Below are positions 43,262-53,155 of a DNA stretch of 64,000 nucleotides, in pieces. This stretch comes from Sanguinoderma infundibulare (Eukaryota > Basidiomycota > Agaricomycetes > Polyporales > Polyporaceae). The translations under genes and the position numbers were made by a program. The stretch is from positions 62,001-126,000 of the forward strand of contig JAVLRN010000011.1 of NCBI GenBank assembly GCA_032821775.1, given 5' to 3'. The notes under the pieces were generated by a model, which was given only the letters and a program-made list of their open reading frames with translations, was not told the DNA's origin and did no database searches. The number at the start of each line of letters is the position of its first letter. The stretch's first letter is position 1.

Positions 43262-45088
43262 ATGGCCGAGCGTGTAAACCCCAACATGCTCTTTGCGAAC
43301 TTCAACCAAGATTTTACGTGCGCCCGACCCAAGCTTCTTATCGCGAGCCCTACTGACCAGGCTCATAGATGCATCTCCGTCGGCACGAAGAAGGGCTATA
43401 GTATAACCAATTGTGACCCTTTCGGACGGGTGTACACCATGAGTGCGTGTGATTGCCTTCCTGCTGTCATTTCCCGTGTTAATAAGTGGACGTGAACGTA
43501 GACGACGGAGCTCGAGGAATCGTAGAGATGCTCTTCTGCACTTCGCTGCTTGCCCTGGTCGGCGCTGCGGACCACCCGCAATCTAGCCCGCGCAAACTGC
43601 AGATCGTCAACACCAAGGTATGTATAGCTTACAGCACTCCGCCCCGCACACACCGTTCTCCAGCACCGCGACCCTGGCGTTGAATGATGCGCACGCTCTG
43701 AGTGAATCCCCCTGGGCCCACTTTCTTTTCGGTATCCGAGCCGTTCTCTGACCCCCCTCTCCATCACGCACGCGCAGAGACAGTCGATGATTTGCGAGCT
43801 TCTCTTCCCTTCCTCCATCCTCGCCGTCAAGCTCAACCGCAAGACGCTCGTCATCGTCCTCGAGGTCGAAATCTACATCTACGACATCTCGAACATGAAG
43901 CTTTTGCACGTAATAGAGACGACCCCCAATCCCAACGGTGAGTGCGCACCCACGCATGCGTCTGTCCGAGTACCCACATCCCATATTCCGAAGCGATCGT
44001 CGCCCTCTCGCCTTCTGCCGACAACTCTTACCTCGCGTACCCGTCGCCCGTCCCCTCACCCGCTCTCTCCCAGGCTTCCTCCGCGGCGACCCACCAACAG
44101 CCGAACCCACCCGCGGCCGCAGCCGCCGCGCCGCCCTCGACGGGCGACGTCCTCCTCTTCTCCACGCGCTCGCTCACGGTCGCGAACGTGATCCAGGCGC
44201 ACAAGTCGCCCATCTCCTTCCTCTCCATCAACGCCGCCGGCACCCTGCTCGCGACCGCGTCCGACAAGGGCACCGTCATCCGCGTCTGGAGCGTCCCCGG
44301 CGCGGAGAAGCTCTACCAGTTCCGCCGCGGCACGCGCGAGGCGCGCATATACTCGCTCAACTTCAACCTCGTCTCCACCCTCCTCTGCGTCAGCTCCGCG
44401 CACGACACCGTGCACATCTTCAAGCTCGGCGGCGGCGGCCAGGGGCGCGGCGGGTCCGGGTCCGGGGTCGGCGCGCAGAGCCCGTCGAGCCCGTCCGGGT
44501 CGATCGACAGCAGGGAAGGCTCGCAGGGGCTGGACGGCGGGTACGAGGCGTATGTGGACAAGAAGAAGAGTAGCAGTGTTTCGTGCGTGTTTCGTTTCCC
44601 TCTCCCTCACCCCCTTCCTCGCTTATTTCATACACCGCATTCGACCCTCCGTCCCGTGCGCCGCCGTTTCCAGGTCAACACTGCGGCGGAAATCGCTGCA
44701 CCTCACCAAGAACCTGACGTCGTCCGTCGGCGGCTACCTGCCCAATACGCTGACGGAGATGTGGGAGCCTTCACGAGACTTTGCGTTCCTCCGGTTACCG
44801 ACCAGCGGCGCGCGGTGCATCGCCGCGCTGAGCGGGTAAGTCGAGCCCTCCCTGCCGTGTATTCCATTTAGCTAATCGTCGCCGAAGGACGATGCCGCAG
44901 GTTATGGTCCTTTCGTCCGAGGGCTACTTCTATTCGTACAACATCGACCTCGAGAACGGCGGCGAGTGCTCGCTCATGAAGCAGTATAGGTGCGTTCTCC
45001 TTGCCCCGCCCTCTCCGCTGTTGTCCTCCTAACAGCGGCCTTGTCTCCGCGCAGCCTGCTGGACTCGAACGACGAGACGAATGATTGA
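43262..45088 (+). CDS. ATG18: PROPPIN autophagy protein ATG18
   Basis: Seven-bladed WD40-type phosphoinositide-binding protein, needed for autophagosome formation and vacuole morphology. Eight exons: 43262-43317, 43369-43442, 43502-43617, 43778-43937, 43994-44582, 44674-44835, 44888-44989 and 45055-45088 (430 residues). It begins [31 protein letters not shown]. The lipid-binding FRRG motif is intact ([15 protein letters not shown], about residues 245-248). Other hallmarks are [15 protein letters not shown] and [34 protein letters not shown]. Two low-complexity insertions occur: an Ala/Pro/Ser stretch near residue 155-185, and a Gly/Ser loop after HIFKL, which is the usual variable 6CD loop. 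Strong identification. Whether ATG18 or its paralogue ATG21/HSV2 is hard to separate by eye; ATG18 is favoured. Confidence 0.92.
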
Positions 45089-47004
45089 GCGAATCCGGAG
45101 CAGGCCGATCGACGCCATCCTGTCCACGAGCTTGTTCCGTGCCTTTTCGCCCTCGATTCTGTGTCGTCTTTGGCTTTCGCATCCTGTCGTCTTCCGTCGG
45201 TGTTCGTGTCCATTTCGTCTGTCTGGACGGTATTAATCTCACACGCTTTTTACGAACCTTACACGATCATACTTGTAAAATAATACGCATACTTGGGTGT
45301 GGCATGTCGCAATTGATAATTGTTGAACATTCAGGATCGCGGTGCGCCTCGGTGTGTGCCAGCAATCGCAGAGCTCGCAAGACATGTAGGATATGGTATA
45401 TATGCGCAGGTGCCGATGCATGCCGCTGGGGCAGTCTAGGCATCATCAGCTTCACTAACTTGCCGACCCGGGCGCGGGAGTTTTCTTCATATCCGCGAAC
45501 AGGAGGGTGTGGATCCTCATCGTTTCCAATCGAGGCATGTCCCCATGCTCCACGGAGAGCTCTCCAGAAAGGACGATACAGTGCTTTGCATAATTCCGTG
45601 AACACGCAATTTTTTTCTCCAGGCGTCTAACACCCCATATATAGTAGGTATCAGTCACCAGCGGCTGATGTGACAGTATCCCCCGTCACAGGGCGCGGGC
45701 GAGGACCCTCCAGCACACTCGCGCTCCCCAGAAAAACTGTGCGCGAGCCCCAGGAAGGAAGCACCAGGGCCAAGAGCAAGTAAAAGTGTTCAATCGAACC
45801 CATTCCCATTCCCGCGCGGAACGACTATGCCGCACGCAGAACTGTTAGCCTGTTGTCGAGGTTTCGACTGGTTGAGGGTGCGCTGTGGTCGACCATGATC
45901 TGCGCGAACACCCGTATGACAAGGGACACTCTAGTACTAGTTGCGCGCCAAGGACGCATTGTAGGGACCAAGCACGAAGTGGAGCTGGTTAAGTGCAGGA
46001 ATAACTTGAAGAATTCGGAGCGCCCTATTCAGACTTATATCACCAGCGCGCATGAGGGCACCTGCTTATCGTGAGGCCCCTGATTTAGTTTCAATGATAT
46101 CGAAATTTGCTGACATCGCCTCTGCAGGACGGGGACGCGCATCACGGGGGATAGACGAAAGATGCACGTTGTGGTCATGGTCGAAGCGGGTCAGAGCCTA
46201 TAAGGCAAGCGACGTCATGTTTCTTCACATTTATTTAGCACTATCTCATTGAAAGAACTACAGGAATTCGGGGGCGAGGGGTGCGCTGCTCTCGAGGGCC
46301 TGAGGCGTTCAGTAGAGCAGTGACCGTGACATCACAGAATAGGCGCTGTAAAAATTTTCGACATGTTCACGAAATTATGCAAAGCGCTGTAAGATCTGGG
46401 AAAGCGCAATTGGCCGACGACGAGTGCTTCGTGTAGATATCGCTGTCAGAGTTAATTGGAAACACATGGGGGCAAACATCGGCCTGTCGGATGAAATAGC
46501 ACTACAGCACAGATGAATATACACGTACACGTTCAGTGAGAGTCGAAGTCAACATACAAGCTGATGAGATCTGTTTCTGGCCAAAAGGCGAGGTGCGGCC
46601 CGGGGACTGGCTGGGAAGAGGGAGAATACGAAGCAGGGAGCTCTTCTTCCAGAGCTGCAGAGAGATAGGCCCAATCGATTTAACATCCATATCAAAGCGA
46701 ACTCGTGACGGGTCACTGGTGGGAGAGATGCATAGGGCGGCTTCTGACCTCGATGAAAAAAGACAGAAGGTTAAAAAGCACAGCGTAGGCTGGGAGGTTG
46801 AGATTCAATTCTATATATGGGACGCGATTAGTCAGCTCTCTGCCATTTGATTGTTCTGTGACCGGGATCCGGCACTTGGATCAGCTTGGATCCCACTCTT
46901 ATTCTCGCCTCTTACACGACACACTTACCCTCCCTCACCCCAGCTTCAACGCCTCCAGCGGCCTCCACAAGACAAGCTACCCACAGCCATCGGTATCACT
47001 CGCA
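45089..47004. other. Long intergenic region, repeat copy at 45355-45465
   Basis: About 1.9 kb with no supportable gene. It contains one copy of a dispersed repeat (listed separately). Around 46080-46500 it is AT-richer than the surrounding genes. Short open frames (45853-46074, 46536-46850) have no family signal. Confidence 0.5.
45355..45465 (+). repeat. Dispersed repeat, copy 1
   Basis: The sequence from tgccagcaatcgcagagctc through gtaggatatggtatatatgc and gatgcatgccgctggggcag to acttgccgacccg is repeated, reverse-complemented and diverged, at 48735-48848. No coding content. Confidence 0.75.
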
Positions 47005-48546
47005 ATGATGGCTAGCGTGCACTTCTCCTGGTCTGACTCCTTCCAAGCCGCCGTCTCCTCCTGCCTCCCCTGCCTCAGGTCCTCCGACGCCCCCTCAGAC
47101 TCAGAGGACAACATCCAGACTTCCCGTCCACGCAACCCCGCGTTCGCACATGCCATCCCCCCGCCGCGCGCCCGCCCGGACGAGCTCGAGGGCCTCCTCG
47201 CGGACGCATCCGACGACACCGACGCCCTCTCTCTCCACACGAACCCCGGCGAGCGTCGGACGACGCGCAAGAAGCGGCGTAAGCAGCCCAAGCACATCCG
47301 CGTGTTCGGCTACGACATCTTCGGCCGCCCGCCCGCGATCCAGCTCCCGGAATCTGATGACGAAGATGCCGCAGGCTCGAATGGGCGGCGGAAGAACGGG
47401 ATGGGGGAGGAGCGGACGAGGAAGATCTCGACCTCGACCCTTGACTCGGACGCTGCACCCTTGGACGTCTCCACCATCGAGGAGCTGAGCGCCGCGCGGC
47501 ATCCGGAGGCGCTCGCGCGGGAGGAGGACGAAAGGCAGGCCAAGGAGGAGAGGAGGCGGAAACGGCGGGAAAAGAAGGAGCTCAAGCGGGCCGCGATGGC
47601 GCACGCGCTGAACCTCCAGGCGAATGGCGTACACGATTTCCAAGGTTTCCAGGTATGTCTGCCTTCAAACCGTCCACATGCTTCTACACGATGTCCCCGT
47701 CTCACCATAACTCATGCGCAGGGAAGCGGTCCTGCACTCGGCGTCGCCTCTCCCTTCAGCCCCAGCACCGACTCTGGGACTGGCACGGTTTCGGAATCCA
47801 TGGCCTCCCAGCAAGAGGAGTTCGGGCCGTTCGCCCAAGGCCGGCCAGTTGAGAACTTCGACCCTGACGCTGCAGAGGCGGAGGCTGATGGCGCCGACTT
47901 CGGTGCCGAGTCCTACACCTCCCGCCCTCGCAAGAACAGGTCTACCATCGGGGCCGGTACAATGTCCACCTCCGACACCCGTTCTTCCTCCAGCCACGGC
48001 ACCGGCTCTCAGGGCTACTCGTACATCCACCCCGGCCACGGCCCAGCTGCGTACAATCACCAGTTCCTCGTCTCGCGTCAGGCTCAGGCTCCCTCCCACC
48101 TCCCCGCGTCACCGCTCTCGCAGGACGGCGAGAGCAGTCCCCCGTCACCCATGTCACCGAACGTGACGGAGCGCAAGAAGCGGCGCAAGTCCAAGTCCAA
48201 GTCGCACGCGGCCTCGCTCTCCATCTCCACCTCTTCCCAGTCCGCGACCGCGACCGCGTCTTCGATCACCTCCCCGCCACCCTCCGAGCACGCGTCCGTG
48301 CCTCGGGTCGTCTCGCCGCACACGCAGGACGACTTCGAGGGCTTCCCGGGCGACTTCAGCGCCTCGGACATCCCTGCTGTGGGAGGCGCCTTGGTGGACA
48401 TGCGCGCAACGGACGACGACGCGCGATCGGCGGGGAAGAAGGACGCGTACATGCCCGTGGCGGGGTTCCCGAGCGCGGGCTTCCGCAGGACGGACTCGCG
48501 GAACAGCGACAAGGGCGTGTTCCTGGCCCGTCGCGGGGATGAATGA
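47005..48546 (+). CDS. Ser/Pro-rich basidiomycete protein of unknown function
   Basis: Two exons, 47005-47652 and 47722-48546, 490 residues. I do not recognise the family. The N terminus has a cysteine cluster (SSCLPCLRSSD, a possible lipidation site), then acidic and His/Pro stretches. A conserved-looking basic block KKRRKQPKHIRVFGYDIFGRPPAIQLP lies at about residues 92-118. A strongly basic helical segment with an NLS appearance follows (ERRRKRREKKELKR, about residues 190-205). The C-terminal half is disordered and rich in Ser/Pro with another basic cluster (ERKKRRKSKSKS), ending YMPVAGFPSAGF...GVFLARRGDE. The 69-nt intron is a multiple of three without a stop, so retention would insert 23 residues. 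ATG 47005 is chosen over an in-frame 46798 start because a second ATG follows at 47008 in normal context. Confidence 0.75.
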   Translation: MMASVHFSWSDSFQAAVSSCLPCLRSSDAPSDSEDNIQTSRPRNPAFAHAIPPPRARPDELEGLLADASDDTDALSLHTNPGERRTTRKKRRKQPKHIRVFGYDIFGRPPAIQLPESDDEDAAGSNGRRKNGMGEERTRKISTSTLDSDAAPLDVSTIEELSAARHPEALAREEDERQAKEERRRKRREKKELKRAAMAHALNLQANGVHDFQGFQVCLPSNRPHASTRCPRLTITHAQGSGPALGVASPFSPSTDSGTGTVSESMASQQEEFGPFAQGRPVENFDPDAAEAEADGADFGAESYTSRPRKNRSTIGAGTMSTSDTRSSSSHGTGSQGYSYIHPGHGPAAYNHQFLVSRQAQAPSHLPASPLSQDGESSPPSPMSPNVTERKKRRKSKSKSHAASLSISTSSQSATATASSITSPPPSEHASVPRVVSPHTQDDFEGFPGDFSASDIPAVGGALVDMRATDDDARSAGKKDAYMPVAGFPSAGFRRTDSRNSDKGVFLARRGDE

Positions 48547-49243
48547 ATAACACCCCGTCTTCCATACGCATGAATTAATCATCTTTGCACGTCGAATCTC
48601 CGGACTCTTTCTGAACGGATATGATGACCTCACGTTCTGTCACGACTAGCTGCTGTACCCATCCGCTCGTATTACCCCCCACTGGCGTTCACGTTGAGAC
48701 CTGAAGGCTGACACCACTAGGGTGCGCGCTATCACGCCTTGATCGCGTTCGCGAAAGTTGGTTCGACTTTGTGATGCCTGCCCCCAGCGGCAGGCATCGG
48801 CATATATATCCCATATCCTATATACCTTGCGAGCTCTGCGATTGCCGGCGCACAGGGCTGGCCGCCCAACGACAAGGCTGAAGACCGGGGACCGTGCGAG
48901 GCTACGGTTGGACATGTACCCAGACGCCGCGAACTGTGGTCGTACGGAGGCCACTGGCATGGACGCGACGCAGCCGCCGCCGCCGGCGGTGACGAGGACG
49001 GAGGTGATGAAAAACATTGGGATGAAAGGGTATCAGACGGGCCGTCGCCACGGCTCAGCATCTTGACTTGAACTCTTATTCCTCATGTTAATGCACCCCT
49101 TTCTCCATTTTCTTACAGCAGAGGGACGAACGCCGCACATGGAAGACAGGTAAATCACGTAGGTGGCTCCATTATCCTCCATATGGAATCTCGGAGTTGC
49201 GTTTTACTCACCGGACACGTTTCACCCATATACATCAGTAAAG
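48547..49243. other. Intergenic with dispersed repeat
   Basis: 3' flank of the Ser/Pro-rich gene. It holds copy 2 of the dispersed repeat (48735-48848) and otherwise no gene. Confidence 0.5.
48735..48848 (-). repeat. Dispersed repeat, copy 2 (inverted relative to copy 1)
   Basis: Reverse complement reads ccggcaatcgcagagctcgc, ggatatgggatatatatgcc, gatgcctgccgctggggg, then aaccaactttcgcgaacg, matching 45355-45465 with small gaps. The two copies flank the gene at 47005-48546 in inverted orientation. Confidence 0.75.
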
Positions 49244-49543
49244 CCGGATTTTGCTTAACGGCTTAACGGCTTAACGGAAAATGGCTGTCCTCCTTCCTGG
49301 ATTTTGGTGGATATCCTGGGCAAAATTCTACCTCCAACGTGTAGAGGAGACATCTCCTTGTCCCCCCCCGTGTGCCAGTCAGAGTGCGGGGGAGCGGTGC
49401 TGGTAGAAGGGAGGTCGTCAGTGCCGGAACTTACGGGCGCTTAGAGACCTGCCTACGGCTTATCGGCTTACCGTGCTTAACGGCAGCTTAACGTGCTTAA
49501 CGGTGCTTAATGGCCCCGTTAAGCACCGTTAAGCAATTTCCGG
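49244..49543. mobile_element. 300-bp element with GCTTAACGG-repeat terminal inverted repeats
   Basis: Left end reads ccggattttgcttaacggct (49244 on) and continues with two more gcttaacgg units. The reverse complement of the right end reads ccggaaattgcttaacggtg (49543 back) and continues cttaacgggg. Further gcttaacg units occur at 49465-49512. The inner body (49285-49440) has no coding capacity. Terminal inverted repeats containing subterminal tandem units are typical of non-autonomous DNA transposons. No target-site duplication was established. Confidence 0.6.
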
Positions 49544-49694
49544 AAGTACTGATGTAGCTAGCCTCTCGACACTGGCGGGGAAATATTCTGAATGGAGAAG
49601 GTAACCCTCTGGTACGTGCGTGGTTTGATCTGCAATGTGACCTTGACCCGCCCGATAGAATGACCTGAACCGCCGGACAGTCCCCCCACATTGA

Positions 49695-49744
49695 CCTAAT
49701 TCCGGTTGGCTCTAGCCCCCCGGCTAGAGCCAACCGGAATTAGG
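49695..49744. repeat. Perfect 23-bp inverted repeat with 4-nt loop
   Basis: Arms at 49695-49717 (cctaattccggttggctctagcc on the + strand, given here in two pieces: cctaattccggt and tggctctagcc) and 49722-49744 are exact reverse complements around a cccc loop. It lies between the TIR element and the second gene-family relic, so it could be the excision scar or end of another element, or a transcriptional hairpin. Confidence 0.9.
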
Positions 49745-49761
49745 CTTGAGCGCTCCCAGAG

Positions 49762-49850
49762 TGCGGTCAAGGAGATCTTCGAGCGGCTCGTCGTACGCCG
49801 CAAGAAGGAGTGGCCGACGGAGGATCGAGCTCGTACGTCCTAGGCTTTTA
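49762..49850 (-). pseudogene. Second relic of the dispersed gene family (5' fragment)
   Basis: On the minus strand this matches the first exon of the gene at 53156-54053. Here the translation gives LDPPSATPS.GVRR; in the gene it is LHPPSATPADGARW. The string atcctccgtcggccactcc is nearly identical. A stop follows within the fragment and no downstream exons are visible, so this is a 5' piece only. Confidence 0.6.
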
Positions 49851-50559
49851 CAATACTCGTGGGTGGAGGCTGACGCTTCGGTGCTCTGGCAGGTAGAGCT
49901 CACGGATAGGTGGCAATTGGACTCCCCGAGTGAAGACCAAACACTTCCACTGAACTAATCACATGCACAACGTTCGTCTTCTTCCCCCCATGTTTGCCTC
50001 CTGACGTCCGACCGAAGTGGAACCGCGACACCTTCCTCATAAAGTGATATGGACCATCCATCACATTGTCGGCAACCCAGCCACTGTGAAGAGATGTCCG
50101 GCATCTCAAACTTCGCAAGCCTCGTAGCCGGCCACCTGCCAAATCGGAACCGGAGGTTGGGTGGTTAGCCACCATCGTGAAGGGTATAAAGAACCACCCC
50201 CGGAGCGCCATCTCCTCATCCACAACCATCATCTACCAGCCCCACTGCCCACTACCAGCGCTCACCAGCGATGCTCTTCATCATCTTCTCTCGCTCGCCT
50301 GCATCTAGAAAACAACAAAACCCAGAGCTCCTTCCTTTCCTGCCTACTTGCAAGAAGATTCGTCAGCGTTCCCCTCTCATGCCTCGCTTCTTGTTCCACC
50401 ATACCCGACCTCCCGACCCGACGTCTCCCGGTCGGGGACGGCGTGTCGGACATCCGTCCACACGCCGCGTCCCTGGCCCCCGCGTTCGACCTCGCTTTCC
50501 TTTCGTATAACGACCTGCTGCCGAGCCCCCAATGTCTGGTCAGCCCCCCTCGACCGATA
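49851..50559. other. Intergenic, no clear gene
   Basis: A TATA-like gggtataaag at 50179-50188 and a CA-rich leader after it suggest a promoter for a + strand transcript, probably the candidate gene that follows. The minus frame 49900-50232 is not convincing. Confidence 0.4.
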
Positions 50560-51050
50560 CGGACGACGCCTACTGTCGCTGAGCCCTCGAGCCCTCGAGC
50601 CTCCCTCCTCGATCACCAAGCGTCAGGCTTATGCCGTGTGCCACACGGTGGCAATCGCAGAGGAAGACTTGGTGAGTCGCCTACTCAACTCCCACCTCCC
50701 TACTTTGGCTAACCCCGTCAATTGCGGTGCAGAAGGCCGAGCTGGCGCGTACGACTACCGCTCCCGCCCCAGTGGGCGGTTGAAGCAGGGTCGTGTCCAC
50801 AGCACCCTCGAGCACGGATGCCTTTCCGTCATGCGCCGCATACGGTGCACTCGGTAAGTAGCTCTCGCACGTTGTCTCACGTTCGTATCTCATGCCTACC
50901 CTGGATCAACAGATTGCTACCGGACAAGCGCGACAGGCGTTCGCCAGCCCCCGCGGGACTGGCACAGGTTTCGTCCACGGTTGCGCGCGCGTCTCTCCCA
51001 CCCCCTGCCTTCGGCCGGGGTCGTGGGGTGGAACTAGAGGGATGCGCTAG
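50560..51050 (+). pseudogene. Candidate spliced gene or pseudogene with ambiguous frame
   Basis: Two good introns are visible: 50672-50732 (gtgagt...gtgcag) and 50854-50912 (gtaagt...caacag). The exon before the first reads PPSSITKRQAYAVCHTVAIAEEDL and joins in frame to KAELARTTTAPAPVGG, which ends in a tga. Beyond that stop the same frame stays protein-like (SRVVSTAPSSTDAFPSCAAYGAL) across the second intron. Another frame (AYDYRSRPSGRLKQGRVHS) is open throughout the exon and into RLLPDKRDRRSPAPAG. No start codon could be assigned. Either the gene carries a nonsense mutation or only one of the frames is real. Confidence 0.35.
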
Positions 51051-51732
51051 GAGGACCTGACGGGCTTTGGACGAGGCTTTGGCGCGGTCGTTTATGGAGG
51101 GTCTGTTGAGGTCGATGTCAGTCGGGAGAAAAGAGAAAACCTCCGGGCGGCGCATGTGCACGATCACCGAGTTCGTTGTGTACACGCAGTCCGGCACAAA
51201 AACACGCAATAATATAAAATTGTCAACTCGGAACATGGAATCGTCTGTTGTGAGCTCTGAGAAGTCGTGTGCAGTGTTCGCATATCTTCGGCATGTTTAC
51301 CACTAGTGCTGCGTGACAAGATAGGCGCTCAAATGTGGTCTTCTCCACTCGACGATCATCCAACCACCGTACCTCTTGCCCCTCAAAAGTATCCGACGGA
51401 TACTCCAGGCTCCCTAGAAGAATGGACTGGTGCCCTTTGACTTGACAGGTGCGTTCGCATATCCCAAATTTGGTATGTGAAAAGTTGTTTAAGTAAGGAA
51501 GGATAACAGATTAAACTAGTGAGCTCGCCGACTTTTGCCTGTGGTGCTCCTCCGAACCGTCCTGGCAACCTCATCGAAGCGACCGCCTATATGCTCTTGG
51601 GAGGTTTCGCGAGTCTCGAGACACCCATCAGAATGAATACCGTTGCTCATCGTTCAGACCACTGCTCCACATTCCCCTTTACGCAGCTCAATTCCGAACC
51701 CCTATCAAAAAGCCCGCATTGTACACGAATCG
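51051..51732. other. Intergenic, no gene seen
   Basis: Moderately AT-rich sequence between the candidate pseudogene and the second GST; no supportable open frame. Confidence 0.5.
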
Positions 51733-52693
51733 TCACACGCCCTGTCCAGCAGGAGGCACAGGCAAACGTATGTCCGAGTTGATGATCCCCGTGTTCTTCA
51801 GCCTCTCCACGCGTCGACCAACGTGATACGCGACCGCGTCCTGCACGTCCACTCCAAGTCAGCGTCCGGACACCCACGCGCGACTCGTACTTTGCGTGCA
51901 CGACGCACCTCGTCCCACGTCCTCTTCACGCTCTCCCGCCTCTTGTTGTCCTCGACGTATTGCCGGAGGCGCGCGAAGCGCGGCGAGTTGTACGTCTCGA
52001 GCGCCTTCTCTGCCTCGCCAACGGGGATCGTGAACGGCTTCAGACGCCAGAGGTGCTCCATCCTGAGCAGGATCGGGACGACGGCCGCATCGGCGATCGA
52101 CCACTCCTCGCCCGCGGCGAAGCCGGTCGGGGGCAGCTTGCGTTGGAAGGCGTCGAGTGCGGCGAAGAGGCCGTCGGTGGGCGTGCCCATGAAGATCGTC
52201 GGGAACCACGCCGGGAGGAGGGTCTTGTCGACGGCGTGGGCGACGAGGCGCGCGTGTGCGCGCTGGACGGGGTCTGCGGGTAGGAGGCGCGCGGCGGGGA
52301 AGAGGTCGGCGAGGAACTCGAGGATGAGGAGGGACTCGGGGATGCGGACGGCGTCTGCGGATGGGGCTTCGTCCGGGTTGAGCTTGGGCCCGCCGTAGAC
52401 GAGGTATGGGACCTGCGAGATGGGTCAGGGATGGGGAAGCGGGTATCTCTTGGGTGGAGGGGCGGGGGCTCACCCTGCCTTCACCGGGGTAGACCTTCTG
52501 CTCGTACCATTCGGGTTTCTCGACTAGGTCGATCCAGATGGTGTCGTACGTCGCCCGGGCCTCCTCTAGGGCGAGACGGACCCTGTGGGGGAACGGGGAG
52601 TCCTGCTGGCTGTCAGACGCGATGACGATGCGGACCGCTAAATGGTGAGCTTACCACGGCTGCGTACAAGGTGATCCTCTTGGTTTCGGCCAT
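51733..52693 (-). CDS. Glutathione S-transferase-like protein lacking the omega cysteine
   Basis: GST-fold protein of about 259 residues. Exons: 52693-52655, 52602-52474 (or from 52605), 52412-51909 and 51840-51733. The thioredoxin half begins [13 protein letters not shown], then [26 protein letters not shown]...[11 protein letters not shown]. The all-helical half includes [19 protein letters not shown] and [23 protein letters not shown]. Where the GST at 8083-9067 has CPYAQR, this protein has SPFPHR, so a serine stands at the catalytic-cysteine position. The two are clear but diverged paralogues 43 kb apart. Activity would be expected to differ (serine- versus cysteine-type); that is family knowledge, not shown here. 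Confidence 0.88.
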
Positions 52694-53155
52694 CGTTGTA
52701 TTGTGGGGCCTCTTCGAATTTGGAGTGCTGTACCATGTCGGTGTACGCCTGATATTTATATAGGTGTCTTGAACGCTTCCGTTGCACTATCGCGCCGGGT
52801 CGCTAGCAGTCGATGGCAGGAGCTTGCGTATGTGGTGCGGCTGGCCCTTGTCCTACTCGGGCAAGTCGTAGAGTGGACGACACGCCGCAAGACGCGTCGC
52901 CTCCCGGCATGCTGACAGTGATGACTTCGGCAGGGACTCTTGGCCCCCATCGTCCTCACGCGGCGTTCAAGAGGTCGCTGCGGACGGCGACTGCGATCCC
53001 ATCACCCCATCCGACGGTGGAGCCTTGAAGGCTACATATTAGCCTGACGAATGCGCACCCTAGCAAACCCAAATTCCGGGAGATTCAGAGAGCCATGCAC
53101 AACGTACACAAAACTAGAAGCCATGCTTCGCCATCCACAAAGCTTATAGACAACT
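52694..53155. other. Intergenic
   Basis: GST promoter and 3' flank of the next gene. A TATA-like gatatttatatagg lies at about 52751-52764, about 60-70 nt upstream of the GST start. No gene. Confidence 0.5.
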
